Under the pieces are notes generated by a model. The model saw nothing but the letters and a program-made list of their open reading frames with translations. It made no database searches and was not told the DNA's origin. A DNA stretch of 5,736 bases, taken from the NCBI GenBank assembly GCA_028225715.1, contig JAOIXS010000035.1, positions 1-5,736 on the forward strand, given 5' to 3'. This document shows positions 1-5,736 of the stretch, in pieces (positions within the stretch are counted from its first letter, which is position 1; the number at the start of each line of letters is the position of its first letter). Both the position numbers and the translations under genes were made by a program. Source of the DNA: Candidatus Pelagibacter sp. (lineage in GTDB: Bacteria; Pseudomonadota; Alphaproteobacteria; Pelagibacterales; Pelagibacteraceae).

Positions 1-735
1 GCATCATCAGTGATAACGGGAATTTGCAATTCAAAAATTCATTTTACTAAAATCATAATATCGCCGCGTAATAAAAAAATTTCGAGCGTTCTTCAGAAAA
101 AATTTAAAAAGGTAGTTATTGCAAAAAATAATCAGCAAATAGTTGATAATTGTAATTGGATTTTTTTATCTATAACACCCTCTGTTGGAAATAAAATAAT
201 TAAAGAACTTAAATTCAATTCTCATCAAATAATTATCAGCTTCATTTCAACAATTACTTTAGCTAAACTTAAAAAAGCAATTAAAGTTAAAGCAAAAATT
301 ATAAGAGCGATACCATTACCACCAATATCTTTAAAAAAAGGACCAGTGCCCATTTATCCTCCAAATAAAAAAGTAAAGGATTTTTTTAATAAAATTGGAA
401 CTACTGTCGAAATCAAAAATGAAAAATCATCAATTAATTTTTGGTCAACATCTGGAATGATGGCTCCATTTTATGAACTATTAAGAGTGATGACTGACTG
501 GTTGGTTAAAAGAGGAGTTAAAAGAAATAATGCACAAAAATATATTACATCTTTATTTTTAGCTTTATCTGAGGATGCAGTTGTTAATTCAAAGAAAGAT
601 TTGAAATATTTAGTAAAAGAGTCTCAAACACCTAAAGGATTAAACGAACAAGGAGTTAAAGAACTAACAACAGCTGGTTTTTATAAATCTTTAGAGAAAA
701 CTCTCAATAGTATACATAAAAGATTAAATAAATAA
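1..735 (+). CDS. Pyrroline-5-carboxylate reductase-like oxidoreductase (5' partial)
   Basis: This looks like a ProC-family enzyme, whose known members reduce pyrroline-5-carboxylate to proline with NAD(P)H in the cytoplasm. The frame is open from base 1, and its first codons (A-S-S-V-I-T-G-I) resemble the end of the N-terminal dinucleotide-binding helix. The real start and the glycine-rich loop are therefore upstream, and the GTG at 10 is probably not the start. What remains is the rest of the Rossmann domain (IFLSITPS near 160-183), a central R-A-I-P-L-P-P motif (304-324), and a helical C-terminal dimerisation-type domain from about 445 (MMAPFYELLRVMTDWL). ProC proper usually has an M-P-N-T-P-type motif in the centre and D-M-V-T-S-P-G-G-T-T near the C-terminus. 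Here these are RAIPLPP and TPKGLNEQ (628-651), as in a divergent ProC-like paralogue group. The family is fairly sure; the substrate is not. It ends 6 nt before livG and is probably co-transcribed with it. Confidence 0.75.
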   Translation, partial: ASSVITGICNSKIHFTKIIISPRNKKISSVLQKKFKKVVIAKNNQQIVDNCNWIFLSITPSVGNKIIKELKFNSHQIIISFISTITLAKLKKAIKVKAKIIRAIPLPPISLKKGPVPIYPPNKKVKDFFNKIGTTVEIKNEKSSINFWSTSGMMAPFYELLRVMTDWLVKRGVKRNNAQKYITSLFLALSEDAVVNSKKDLKYLVKESQTPKGLNEQGVKELTTAGFYKSLEKTLNSIHKRLNK

Positions 736-741
736 AATTTC

Positions 742-1536
742 ATGAATCAACAACAGAATATTTTACAAATTGAAAATCTATCTAAATATTTTGGAGGTTT
801 GGCTGCAGTTTCAGACTGTTCTTTAAAAATTAAGAAGGGTTCTATTACAGGAATTATTGGACCTAATGGATCAGGCAAAACTACTTTATTCAATTTAATT
901 GCAGGAAACCTGAAAGCATCGAGTGGAAAAGTTTTATTTTATGATGAAGATGTAACAGATGTTCCTTCATATGAATTATTTTCAAAAGGAATATTAAGAA
1001 CTTTTCAAATAGCACATGAGTTTACTAATCTTTCTGTTCTTGAAAATTTGATGATGGTACCAGCAAATCAATCTGGTGAAAAATTAATGACAGCTTTACT
1101 GAAACCAAGTCTAGTTAGAACTGAAGAACTTGCTGTAAAACAAAAAGCTCAGGATGTAGTTGATTTTTTAAATCTAACTCATTTATCAAATGAGTTAGCT
1201 GGGAATTTATCTGGTGGCCAAAAAAAATTGCTAGAACTTGGACGAACTATGATGGTTGATGCAAAATTAGTATTACTTGATGAAGTAGGGGCTGGTGTTA
1301 ACAGAACGCTACTTAAAGATCTAGGAACTGCAATTCTCAAGTTAAATAAGGAAGAAGGGTACACATTTTGTATGATTGAACATGATATGGAATTTATAAG
1401 CAGATTGTGTGATCCAGTTATTGTTATGGCTGAAGGGTCAGTTTTATTTGAAGGAACTGCTGAAGACGCTAAGAAAGATGAAAAAGTTATTGAAAGTTAT
1501 TTAGGTAGAGGATCAAAAATAAAGGATGAAAATTAA
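742..1536 (+). CDS. livG: HAAT-family ABC importer, ATPase subunit LivG-like
   Basis: One of two cytoplasmic ATPases that power a branched-chain/hydrophobic amino acid type importer. All nucleotide-binding motifs are visible: Walker A GPNGSGKT (residues 40-47), Q-loop Gln89 in RTFQ, signature LSGGQ (156-160), Walker B LVLLDE (176-181) with catalytic Glu181, and H-loop His214 in MIEHDM. The stretch from GIIGPNGSGKTTLFNLIAG to the C-terminal ESYLG is typical of LivG, and 264 residues is close to the usual 255 or so. After Walker B it reads DEVGAGVNR where most LivG proteins have DEP.AGLNP, so it belongs to a variant subgroup. The start is the ATG 6 nt after the preceding stop. No Shine-Dalgarno sequence is visible there, so initiation may depend on coupling to the upstream gene. 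Its stop overlaps the livF start by one base (TAATG). The substrate is unknown because the binding protein gene is absent; related transporters also carry urea, amides or aromatic compounds. Confidence 0.93.
   Translation: MNQQQNILQIENLSKYFGGLAAVSDCSLKIKKGSITGIIGPNGSGKTTLFNLIAGNLKASSGKVLFYDEDVTDVPSYELFSKGILRTFQIAHEFTNLSVLENLMMVPANQSGEKLMTALLKPSLVRTEELAVKQKAQDVVDFLNLTHLSNELAGNLSGGQKKLLELGRTMMVDAKLVLLDEVGAGVNRTLLKDLGTAILKLNKEEGYTFCMIEHDMEFISRLCDPVIVMAEGSVLFEGTAEDAKKDEKVIESYLGRGSKIKDEN
1174..1198. repeat. Perfect 11-bp inverted repeat with 3-nt loop inside livG
   Basis: The arms CTAACTCATTT (1174-1184) and AAATGAGTTAG (1188-1198) are exact reverse complements separated by ATC. They lie within livG codons for about residues 144-153 (N-L-T-H-L-S-N-E-L-A), just before the LSGGQ signature. 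RNA from this stretch could fold into a compact hairpin. No T-run follows, so it does not look like a rho-independent terminator. The repeat is seen directly; any function is unknown. Confidence 0.6.
1521..1526 (+). promoter_or_regulatory. Ribosome binding site of livF
   Basis: AAAGGA lies inside the last codons of livG, 9 nt before the ATG at 1536. It supports that start and independent re-initiation at the TAATG overlap. It is one of the few clear Shine-Dalgarno-like sites in the window. Confidence 0.6.
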
Positions 1537-2243
1537 TGGCTTTTTTTGAAGGTTTAAAAATGACAGGTGGTTATGGTAATGGACCTGATATCATTAATTC
1601 TTGTTCGGTTGATGTTAATAGAGGAGAGATAGTTTCAATTCTTGGACCTAATGGAGCAGGTAAATCAACAGCCATGAAAGCATTGCTTGGTCTTTTAAAT
1701 TTAAAATCAGGTTCTGTTATAATTGATGGCAAAGATATTTCAAAACTTTCACCACAGGATAGAGTGAAAAAAGGTATTTCGTTTGTACCACAAACTAAAA
1801 ATGTATTTTCTGGAATGAGTGTTGAAGAAAATTTGGAAATGGGTGCTTATTTAAGAGGTGATGATTATAAAAACATTATAGAAGAGATATATGAACTATT
1901 TCCAATATTGAAAGAAAAGAGAAATCAATTAGTTGGTGAACTATCAGGAGGTCAAAGACAACAAGTGGCTCTTGGCAGAGCATTAATGATAAAGCCGTCT
2001 GTTCTAATGTTAGATGAGCCTACAGCAGGAGTTTCTCCAATTGTAATGGATGAATTATTTGATCATATAATTAAAGTTAAAAGAACTAATGTTGCAATTT
2101 TAATGGTAGAGCAAAATGCTAAGCAAGCACTTAATATTTCTGATCGTGGATATGTTTTAGTTACTGGTGAAAATAAATATTCAGGAACAGGAAAAGAATT
2201 ATTAAATGACCCAAGAGTAAGAAGCTCTTTTTTAGGTGGATAG
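1536..2243 (+). CDS. livF: HAAT-family ABC importer, ATPase subunit LivF-like
   Basis: The second cytoplasmic ATPase of the importer, expected to pair with LivG. Motifs in order are Walker A GPNGAGKS (residues 37-44), Q-loop Gln86 in FVPQ, signature LSGGQRQQ (136-143), and Walker B VLMLDE (156-161) followed by PTAGVSP. The switch position reads VEQN (191-194), with Gln193 where most ABC ATPases have histidine. This substitution is the normal LivF family form and helps tell it from LivG. The length of 235 residues and the C-terminal end (DPRVRSSFLGG) match LivF, which usually ends in a YLG-like tail. The ATG overlaps the livG stop by one base and has an AAAGGA site 9 nt upstream, which suggests translational coupling and matched amounts of the two ATPases. 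The next gene begins one base after the stop. Substrate specificity is not set by this subunit. Confidence 0.95.
   Translation: MAFFEGLKMTGGYGNGPDIINSCSVDVNRGEIVSILGPNGAGKSTAMKALLGLLNLKSGSVIIDGKDISKLSPQDRVKKGISFVPQTKNVFSGMSVEENLEMGAYLRGDDYKNIIEEIYELFPILKEKRNQLVGELSGGQRQQVALGRALMIKPSVLMLDEPTAGVSPIVMDELFDHIIKVKRTNVAILMVEQNAKQALNISDRGYVLVTGENKYSGTGKELLNDPRVRSSFLGG
2234..2240 (+). promoter_or_regulatory. Ribosome binding site that decides the livH start
   Basis: AGGTGGA, made from the last livF codons, ends 4 nt before ATG 2245. An in-frame GTG at 2236 would fall inside this site and has only a T-rich stretch in front of it. The ATG at 2245 is therefore the better start. Confidence 0.6.
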
Positions 2244-2244
2244 T

Positions 2245-3255
2245 ATGGATTTTTTAAACGCAATTATATTATTGTTAAACTACATTTTTGTACCAGCTCT
2301 TACTTATGGTTCTCAATTAGCACTAGGTGCAATATTTGTAACTTTGATTTATGGAATTTTAAGGTTTGCAAACTTTGCAACTGGAGACATGATGGCCTTT
2401 GGTACAATGGTTACTATTTTAATTACCTGGTACTTTCAATCAATTGGTATTTCACTAGGTGTATTACCAACAGCTCTCCTTGCTATACCTTTTGCAATAA
2501 TTTTTATGATCGGTTATATGCTCTTTATAGATAAATTTGTATTTAAATATTATAGAGTTCAAAAAAGTCCACCAGTTCAACTTGCAATGGTTAGTATTGG
2601 TGTAATGTTTGTAACACAAGCTGTGGTTAGGATAATAATTGGACCTTCAGACAGAAGGTTCTTTGATGGAGAAAAATTTATTATTAAAGCTGGTGAGTTT
2701 AAAGAGATGACAGGACTTAATGAAGGCTTAGCTATTAAATCCAGTCAGGTAATAACTATATTTGTAACACTTGTATTGGTTTCAATTTTATTTTGGTTCT
2801 TAAATAAGACTAAAACAGGAAAAAGTATGCGTGCCTATTCGGATAATGAGGATTTAGCTTTATTATCTGGGATTGATCCAAAAAGAGTAGTTATGATTAC
2901 TTGGATTATTGCTGGTATTTTAGCAACTATTGGTGGAGCTTTGTATGGTTTGGACAAAAGTTTCAAACCATTTACCTACTTTAATAATATGCTACCAATT
3001 TTTGCTGCAGCAATAGTGGGAGGTATTGGAAATCCTTTTGGTGCATTTTTAGGAGGTTATGTCATAGCTTTTTCAGAAATATTTTTGACCTATGCTTATA
3101 AAAAATTCTTTATGTATGTTTTGCCAGCAAGTATGGAGCCAGAAAGTTTAGTTCAACTATTATCAACAGATTATAAATTTGCAGTATCATTTTCTATATT
3201 GGTGATTGTCTTACTATATAGACCAAATGGTATATTTAAAGGGAAGGTATTGTGA
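2245..3255 (+). CDS. livH: HAAT-family ABC importer, permease LivH-like
   Basis: An inner-membrane permease expected to form the translocation channel with LivM. The hydrophobic segments fit about eight membrane helices. The N-terminal block QLALGAIFVTLIYGILRFANFATGDMMAFG (in two parts, residues 24-40 and 41-53) is the family hallmark. The cytoplasmic coupling loop that contacts the ATPases is at about 190-213 (TGKSMRAYSDNEDLALLSGI), followed by the conserved VGGIGNPFGAFLGG (258-271). The C-terminal YRPNGIFKGK is the ending shared by LivH and LivM proteins. At 336 residues it is somewhat longer than the usual 290-310; the extra length lies in the charged loop at about 130-165 and in a segment near 285-310. 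I chose ATG 2245 (1 nt after the livF stop, good ribosome binding site) over the GTG at 2236. The last four bases (GTGA) overlap the livM start, which points to coupled translation. Confidence 0.93.
   Translation: MDFLNAIILLLNYIFVPALTYGSQLALGAIFVTLIYGILRFANFATGDMMAFGTMVTILITWYFQSIGISLGVLPTALLAIPFAIIFMIGYMLFIDKFVFKYYRVQKSPPVQLAMVSIGVMFVTQAVVRIIIGPSDRRFFDGEKFIIKAGEFKEMTGLNEGLAIKSSQVITIFVTLVLVSILFWFLNKTKTGKSMRAYSDNEDLALLSGIDPKRVVMITWIIAGILATIGGALYGLDKSFKPFTYFNNMLPIFAAAIVGGIGNPFGAFLGGYVIAFSEIFLTYAYKKFFMYVLPASMEPESLVQLLSTDYKFAVSFSILVIVLLYRPNGIFKGKVL
3241..3247 (+). promoter_or_regulatory. Ribosome binding site supporting the GTG start of livM
   Basis: GGGAAGG lies in the last livH codons, with 4 nt between it and GTG 3252. 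It is unusually G-rich for this A+T-rich window. It favours the GTG inside the GTGA overlap as the real start of livM over the internal ATG codons at residues 14-15. Confidence 0.6.
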
Positions 3256-4622
3256 GAAAGTACTTAAATGTAATTACAGCCTACACAATAATGATGGGTT
3301 TAATTATCTTAGTTGGAATATTTCAATCATGGAATGTTGCTTTATCAATTTTTAATATGTGTCTGATTTCAGCAGTGATGACCATGGGCGCAAATATTCA
3401 ATGGGGATATGCGGGTTTAATTAATTTTGGTCTCATGGGTTATGCTGCATTAGGTGGGTTGGCTGCAGTTTTAATATCAGCTGAACCTGTACAAGAAGCA
3501 TGGGTTGCAGGCGGTTTTAATATTTTAATGTGTTTATGGTTAATAATCGCAATGATATTTGCAATTCGATTTGTATTAAAATATTTTGAAAAATCAAAAA
3601 TTAGAACTTATGGTATTGCAGCAATTATTATTGCTGGAATTGTTATTATAAGAATAACATCAGAGTCAAGCATTGAAGCTATTGAAAGTGTTAACCCAGC
3701 AACAACAGGATTTCTTGGAGGATTAGGATTGCCAATTATGTTCTCTTGGATTGTTGGTGCTTTTTTTGCTGGAGGTCTAGCTTTTGTAGTTGGAAAAGTT
3801 GCACTTGGGTTACGTGCAGATTATTTAGCTATTGCAACACTACTTATTTCTGAAATTGTTATAGCTATCATTAAACATGAGGATTGGTTAACAAGAGGTG
3901 TTAAAAATGTAATAGGACTGGATCGACCAGTACCTTATGAGGTTGAACTTCAAACAAAAGAATGGTTTATAAATTTAGTTGTAAATTTTAATTCTGGAAA
4001 ATTAAATTTAATCTCAAGTATTACTGATAAACAAACGGCTCTCAATCAATTAGTTATTGAAGGATCATCAGTATTTGTAAAACTTTGTTATTCAGGGTTG
4101 TTCTTAATGGTAGTTATAGCTCTTTTAATAATTACTCAAAAAGCTCTTTATTCTCCATGGGGAAGAATGATGAGAGCAATAAGGGACAACGAAGAAGCTG
4201 CTAATGCTATGGGTAAAAATGTTGTTAAACAACATTTATTAATCTTTATTTTAGGTTCAGCAATTGTTGGAATTGCTGGTGCAATGTTAGTTACTCAAGA
4301 TGGTTTATTTACACCAGGTAGCTATAGGCCGATGAGGTATACTTTTTTAATCTGGGTCATGGTTATAGTTGGAGGAAGTGGTAACAATTTTGGTGCTATA
4401 CTTGGTGGTTTTGCAGTTTGGTTTTTATGGATTGAAGCAGCACCAATTGCTTTATTCTTAATTAATCTATTCACAGCAGGCTTAGCAGACACACATTCAT
4501 TAAAAGTTCATTTAGTTGAAAGTGTTCCATACTTTAGATACTTAATGATGGGTATGGGTCTTTTACTGATTATGAGGTATCGACCTAAAGGTATACTTCC
4601 TGAAAAAATAGAAATAAAATAA
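3252..4622 (+). CDS. livM: HAAT-family ABC importer, permease LivM-like (long form)
   Basis: The second membrane permease of the importer, partner of LivH. Recognisable family blocks are GANIQWGYAGLINFGLMGY (residues 46-64), LRADYLAIATLLISEIV (187-203), LTRGVKNVIGL (213-223, where other LivM proteins have an LTGG-type motif), the ATPase-coupling loop SPWGRMMRAIRDNEEAANA (301-319), GGSGNNFGAILGG (374-386), and the final RYRPKGILPEK (441-451). At 456 residues it is longer than most LivM proteins (about 320-360; E. coli 425). The extra length is not an N-terminal extension. It sits between the first block and LRADYLA (about 77-165, including two extra hydrophobic stretches near 89-110 and 120-135) and in the soluble loop at about 224-272. 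The start is GTG, overlapping the livH stop by four bases with a GGGAAGG site. A 7-nt gap follows before the small gene. No terminator is visible after the stop. Confidence 0.92.
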   Translation: MRKYLNVITAYTIMMGLIILVGIFQSWNVALSIFNMCLISAVMTMGANIQWGYAGLINFGLMGYAALGGLAAVLISAEPVQEAWVAGGFNILMCLWLIIAMIFAIRFVLKYFEKSKIRTYGIAAIIIAGIVIIRITSESSIEAIESVNPATTGFLGGLGLPIMFSWIVGAFFAGGLAFVVGKVALGLRADYLAIATLLISEIVIAIIKHEDWLTRGVKNVIGLDRPVPYEVELQTKEWFINLVVNFNSGKLNLISSITDKQTALNQLVIEGSSVFVKLCYSGLFLMVVIALLIITQKALYSPWGRMMRAIRDNEEAANAMGKNVVKQHLLIFILGSAIVGIAGAMLVTQDGLFTPGSYRPMRYTFLIWVMVIVGGSGNNFGAILGGFAVWFLWIEAAPIALFLINLFTAGLADTHSLKVHLVESVPYFRYLMMGMGLLLIMRYRPKGILPEKIEIK

Positions 4623-4629
4623 AGATATT

Positions 4630-4698
4630 ATGAAATATATTATACTAGGAGCTGCAATAGCTTGGGCTATGTACATTGGTGATAAATATTTTTTTTAA
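4630..4698 (+). CDS. Possible 22-residue single-pass membrane peptide
   Basis: A short open frame fills the whole space between livM and the MFS gene. It starts with ATG 7 nt after the livM stop and ends in a TAA that overlaps the next ATG by one base (TAATG). The peptide begins MKYIILGAAIAWAMYIG and ends in charged/aromatic D-K-Y-F-F, so it would be one hydrophobic helix with a lysine near the N-terminus. I do not recognise it. In favour of a real gene are the exact fit between neighbours, the coupled overlap and the membrane-like composition. Against it, the frame is only 23 codons including the stop, in A+T-rich DNA, and no clear Shine-Dalgarno site precedes the ATG. The frame ends on an 8-T run (4689-4696). 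One extra T, or a -1 slip there, would fuse it to the MFS protein. It could be a partner of the transporters, a coupling leader for the MFS gene, or chance. Confidence 0.4.
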   Translation: MKYIILGAAIAWAMYIGDKYFF

Positions 4699-5736
4699 TG
4701 AATAAAAATTTATGGTTGCTGATTTTAAGTCAAGTCTTTGCTTTCACACCAGCACCTGTAACAGTTTTTTTAAGTGGAATAATTGGTTCTCAATTTAGTC
4801 CAGTAAAATTTTTAGCAACTCTACCGATGGCTTTATCAATTATAGGTATAGCTATTTTTGCAATTTTTGCATCAAAGGTCATGAGTATAATTGGACGAAG
4901 AGCAGGCTTTATACTTGCCTCTGTAGTAAGCTCTTTGTCATCTCTATTAGCTGTTTACTCAATAGTTAATGAAATTTTTATTCTTTTTAATTTTTCATGT
5001 TTTTTACTTGGAGCAGGAGGAGCCTTTAGCCATCAATATCGTTTTGCAGCTGTTGAAACAGTAAAAAAAGATATGGCACCAAAAGCAATATCAATAATAT
5101 TATTAGCAGGAATAGGCTCAGCTTTTATAGGCCCAAATGTTGCCAATATAACAAAAGATATTATAGCTGAACATTTATATGCTGGATCTTATATTGCACT
5201 TGCAGCTTTAACTCTTACTTCAACAATTTTTTTATTATTTTATGAAGATGGGCATAAACCAAATCGTGTTAACAAAAAAATTAAACGTAGTTATTTAGAA
5301 TTAATTTCTCAACCAAGGTTTCTACAGGCTTTAGTGGCTTCTTCATTTGCTTATGCTGTGATGTCATTTTTAATGACTGCAACCCCAATAAGTATGCATG
5401 TAATGGAAAAAATAAGTTTAACTAAAACAGGTTTTGTAATTCAACTTCATATTGCAGCAATGTTTTTACCGTCACTAGTTACAGGCAATTTGATAAGAAA
5501 ATTTGGTCATAGTAAAATAATGTATGCAGGAGTTGCTTTATTTTTGATAACAATTTTGACTAGTTTATTTGAGCAAAACTTTGTTAATTATTTAATCGCT
5601 CTGATATTTTTAGGATTTGGCTGGAATTTTTTATTTATATCTGGAACAAGTTTATTAGTTTTGTCTTATAAGGAAGATGAAAAATTTAAAGCACAAGGCT
5701 TTAATGATTTAATTGTTTATTCTATTCAAGCAGTAG
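4698..5736 (+). CDS. Major facilitator superfamily (MFS) transporter, 3' partial
   Basis: The first 346 codons of an inner-membrane secondary transporter; the frame is still open at the window end. It has about ten hydrophobic helices so far (roughly residues 7-27, 43-59, 70-90, 93-112, 129-150, 163-182, 209-230, 244-263, 274-291 and 296-321), with a charged cytoplasmic loop (183-205) between the two halves, as in a 12-helix MFS protein. Degenerate motif-A loops follow helix 2 (SKVMSIIGRR, 59-68) and helix 8 (GNLIRKFGHSK, 263-273). GFGWNFLFISGTSLL (306-320) followed by KAQGFND (331-337) resembles a common bacterial MFS subgroup. Helices 11-12 are missing because of the window edge, not because of damage. 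The ATG overlaps the stop of the small upstream frame; no Shine-Dalgarno site is visible because an 8-T run sits just upstream. Substrate and direction of transport cannot be told from the sequence. Confidence 0.85.
   Translation, partial: MNKNLWLLILSQVFAFTPAPVTVFLSGIIGSQFSPVKFLATLPMALSIIGIAIFAIFASKVMSIIGRRAGFILASVVSSLSSLLAVYSIVNEIFILFNFSCFLLGAGGAFSHQYRFAAVETVKKDMAPKAISIILLAGIGSAFIGPNVANITKDIIAEHLYAGSYIALAALTLTSTIFLLFYEDGHKPNRVNKKIKRSYLELISQPRFLQALVASSFAYAVMSFLMTATPISMHVMEKISLTKTGFVIQLHIAAMFLPSLVTGNLIRKFGHSKIMYAGVALFLITILTSLFEQNFVNYLIALIFLGFGWNFLFISGTSLLVLSYKEDEKFKAQGFNDLIVYSIQAV

Noticed and set aside
10..12. GTG at 10 as the true start of the reductase-like gene
   Set aside because: The frame is open to base 1, and the protein from here lacks the N-terminal strand and glycine-rich loop of the Rossmann fold, so the gene begins upstream.
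735..742. Promoter or terminator between the reductase-like gene and livG
   Set aside because: Only 6 nt separate the genes and no hairpin with a T-run is present; co-transcription is the simpler reading.
1179..1364. Antisense open frame of 61 codons within livG
   Set aside because: It lies fully opposite a strongly supported ATPase gene, has low-complexity composition typical of a shadow frame, and has no recognisable motif.
2236..2247. GTG at 2236 as the start of livH
   Set aside because: It would lie inside the AGGTGGA ribosome binding site and overlap livF by 8 nt without a site of its own; ATG 2245 fits better.
2063..2263. Antisense open frame of 66 codons across the livF/livH junction
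   Set aside because: It is opposite well-supported coding sequence on the other strand and shows no family features; a chance frame.
2641..2661. Possible terminator hairpin (GGACCTTC / GAAGGTTC)
   Set aside because: It is inside livH, contains a G-U pair, and is followed by only a short T stretch; no gene boundary is near.
799..3471. Shared 13-mer TTGGCTGCAGTTT at 799-811 (livG) and 3459-3471 (livM)
   Set aside because: Both copies encode parts of similar G-L-A-A-V peptides in unrelated proteins, and the flanks differ, so a chance match is likelier than a repeat element.
4647..4651. AGGAG inside the small open frame as a ribosome binding site for a shorter start
   Set aside because: The next in-frame ATG (4669) is 17 nt away, too far, and would leave only a nine-residue peptide.

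Overview
This window is very A+T-rich (G+C about one third or less by eye) and packed with genes on the + strand. Gaps are at most 7 nt, and several start and stop codons overlap (TAATG, GTGA). This economy, the AGA/ATA/TTA-rich codon use and the protein types suggest a streamlined, low-GC marine alphaproteobacterium of the SAR11/Pelagibacterales kind. That assignment is inferred from style and protein character; there is no marker gene to prove it.

Layout. (1) Positions 1-735 hold the 3' part of a pyrroline-5-carboxylate-reductase-like NAD(P)-dependent enzyme whose start lies before the window. (2) Positions 742-4622 hold four membrane-transport genes in the order livG, livF, livH, livM: two ABC ATPases followed by two permeases. 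Together they form the cytoplasmic and membrane parts of a branched-chain/hydrophobic amino acid (HAAT) type ABC importer. No periplasmic binding protein gene is present, so the substrate cannot be read from this window. (3) Positions 4630-4698 hold a possible 22-residue single-pass membrane peptide. (4) Positions 4698-5736 hold a major facilitator superfamily (MFS) transporter cut off by the window end.

The genes probably form one transcription unit. No promoter or rho-independent terminator is visible between any pair, and there is no non-coding stretch longer than a few bases. The ABC proteins would assemble as LivG-LivF ATPases on a LivH-LivM membrane channel. Whether the reductase-like enzyme and the MFS protein act on the same metabolite is open; their packing with the importer makes it a reasonable hypothesis.

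The operon is an ordinary type and I see no clearly new system. The points that merit a second look are the 22-codon gene wedged between livM and the MFS gene with an 8-T run at its end, a perfect 11-bp inverted repeat inside livG, the variant active-site motifs of the reductase paralogue, and extra segments in LivM.
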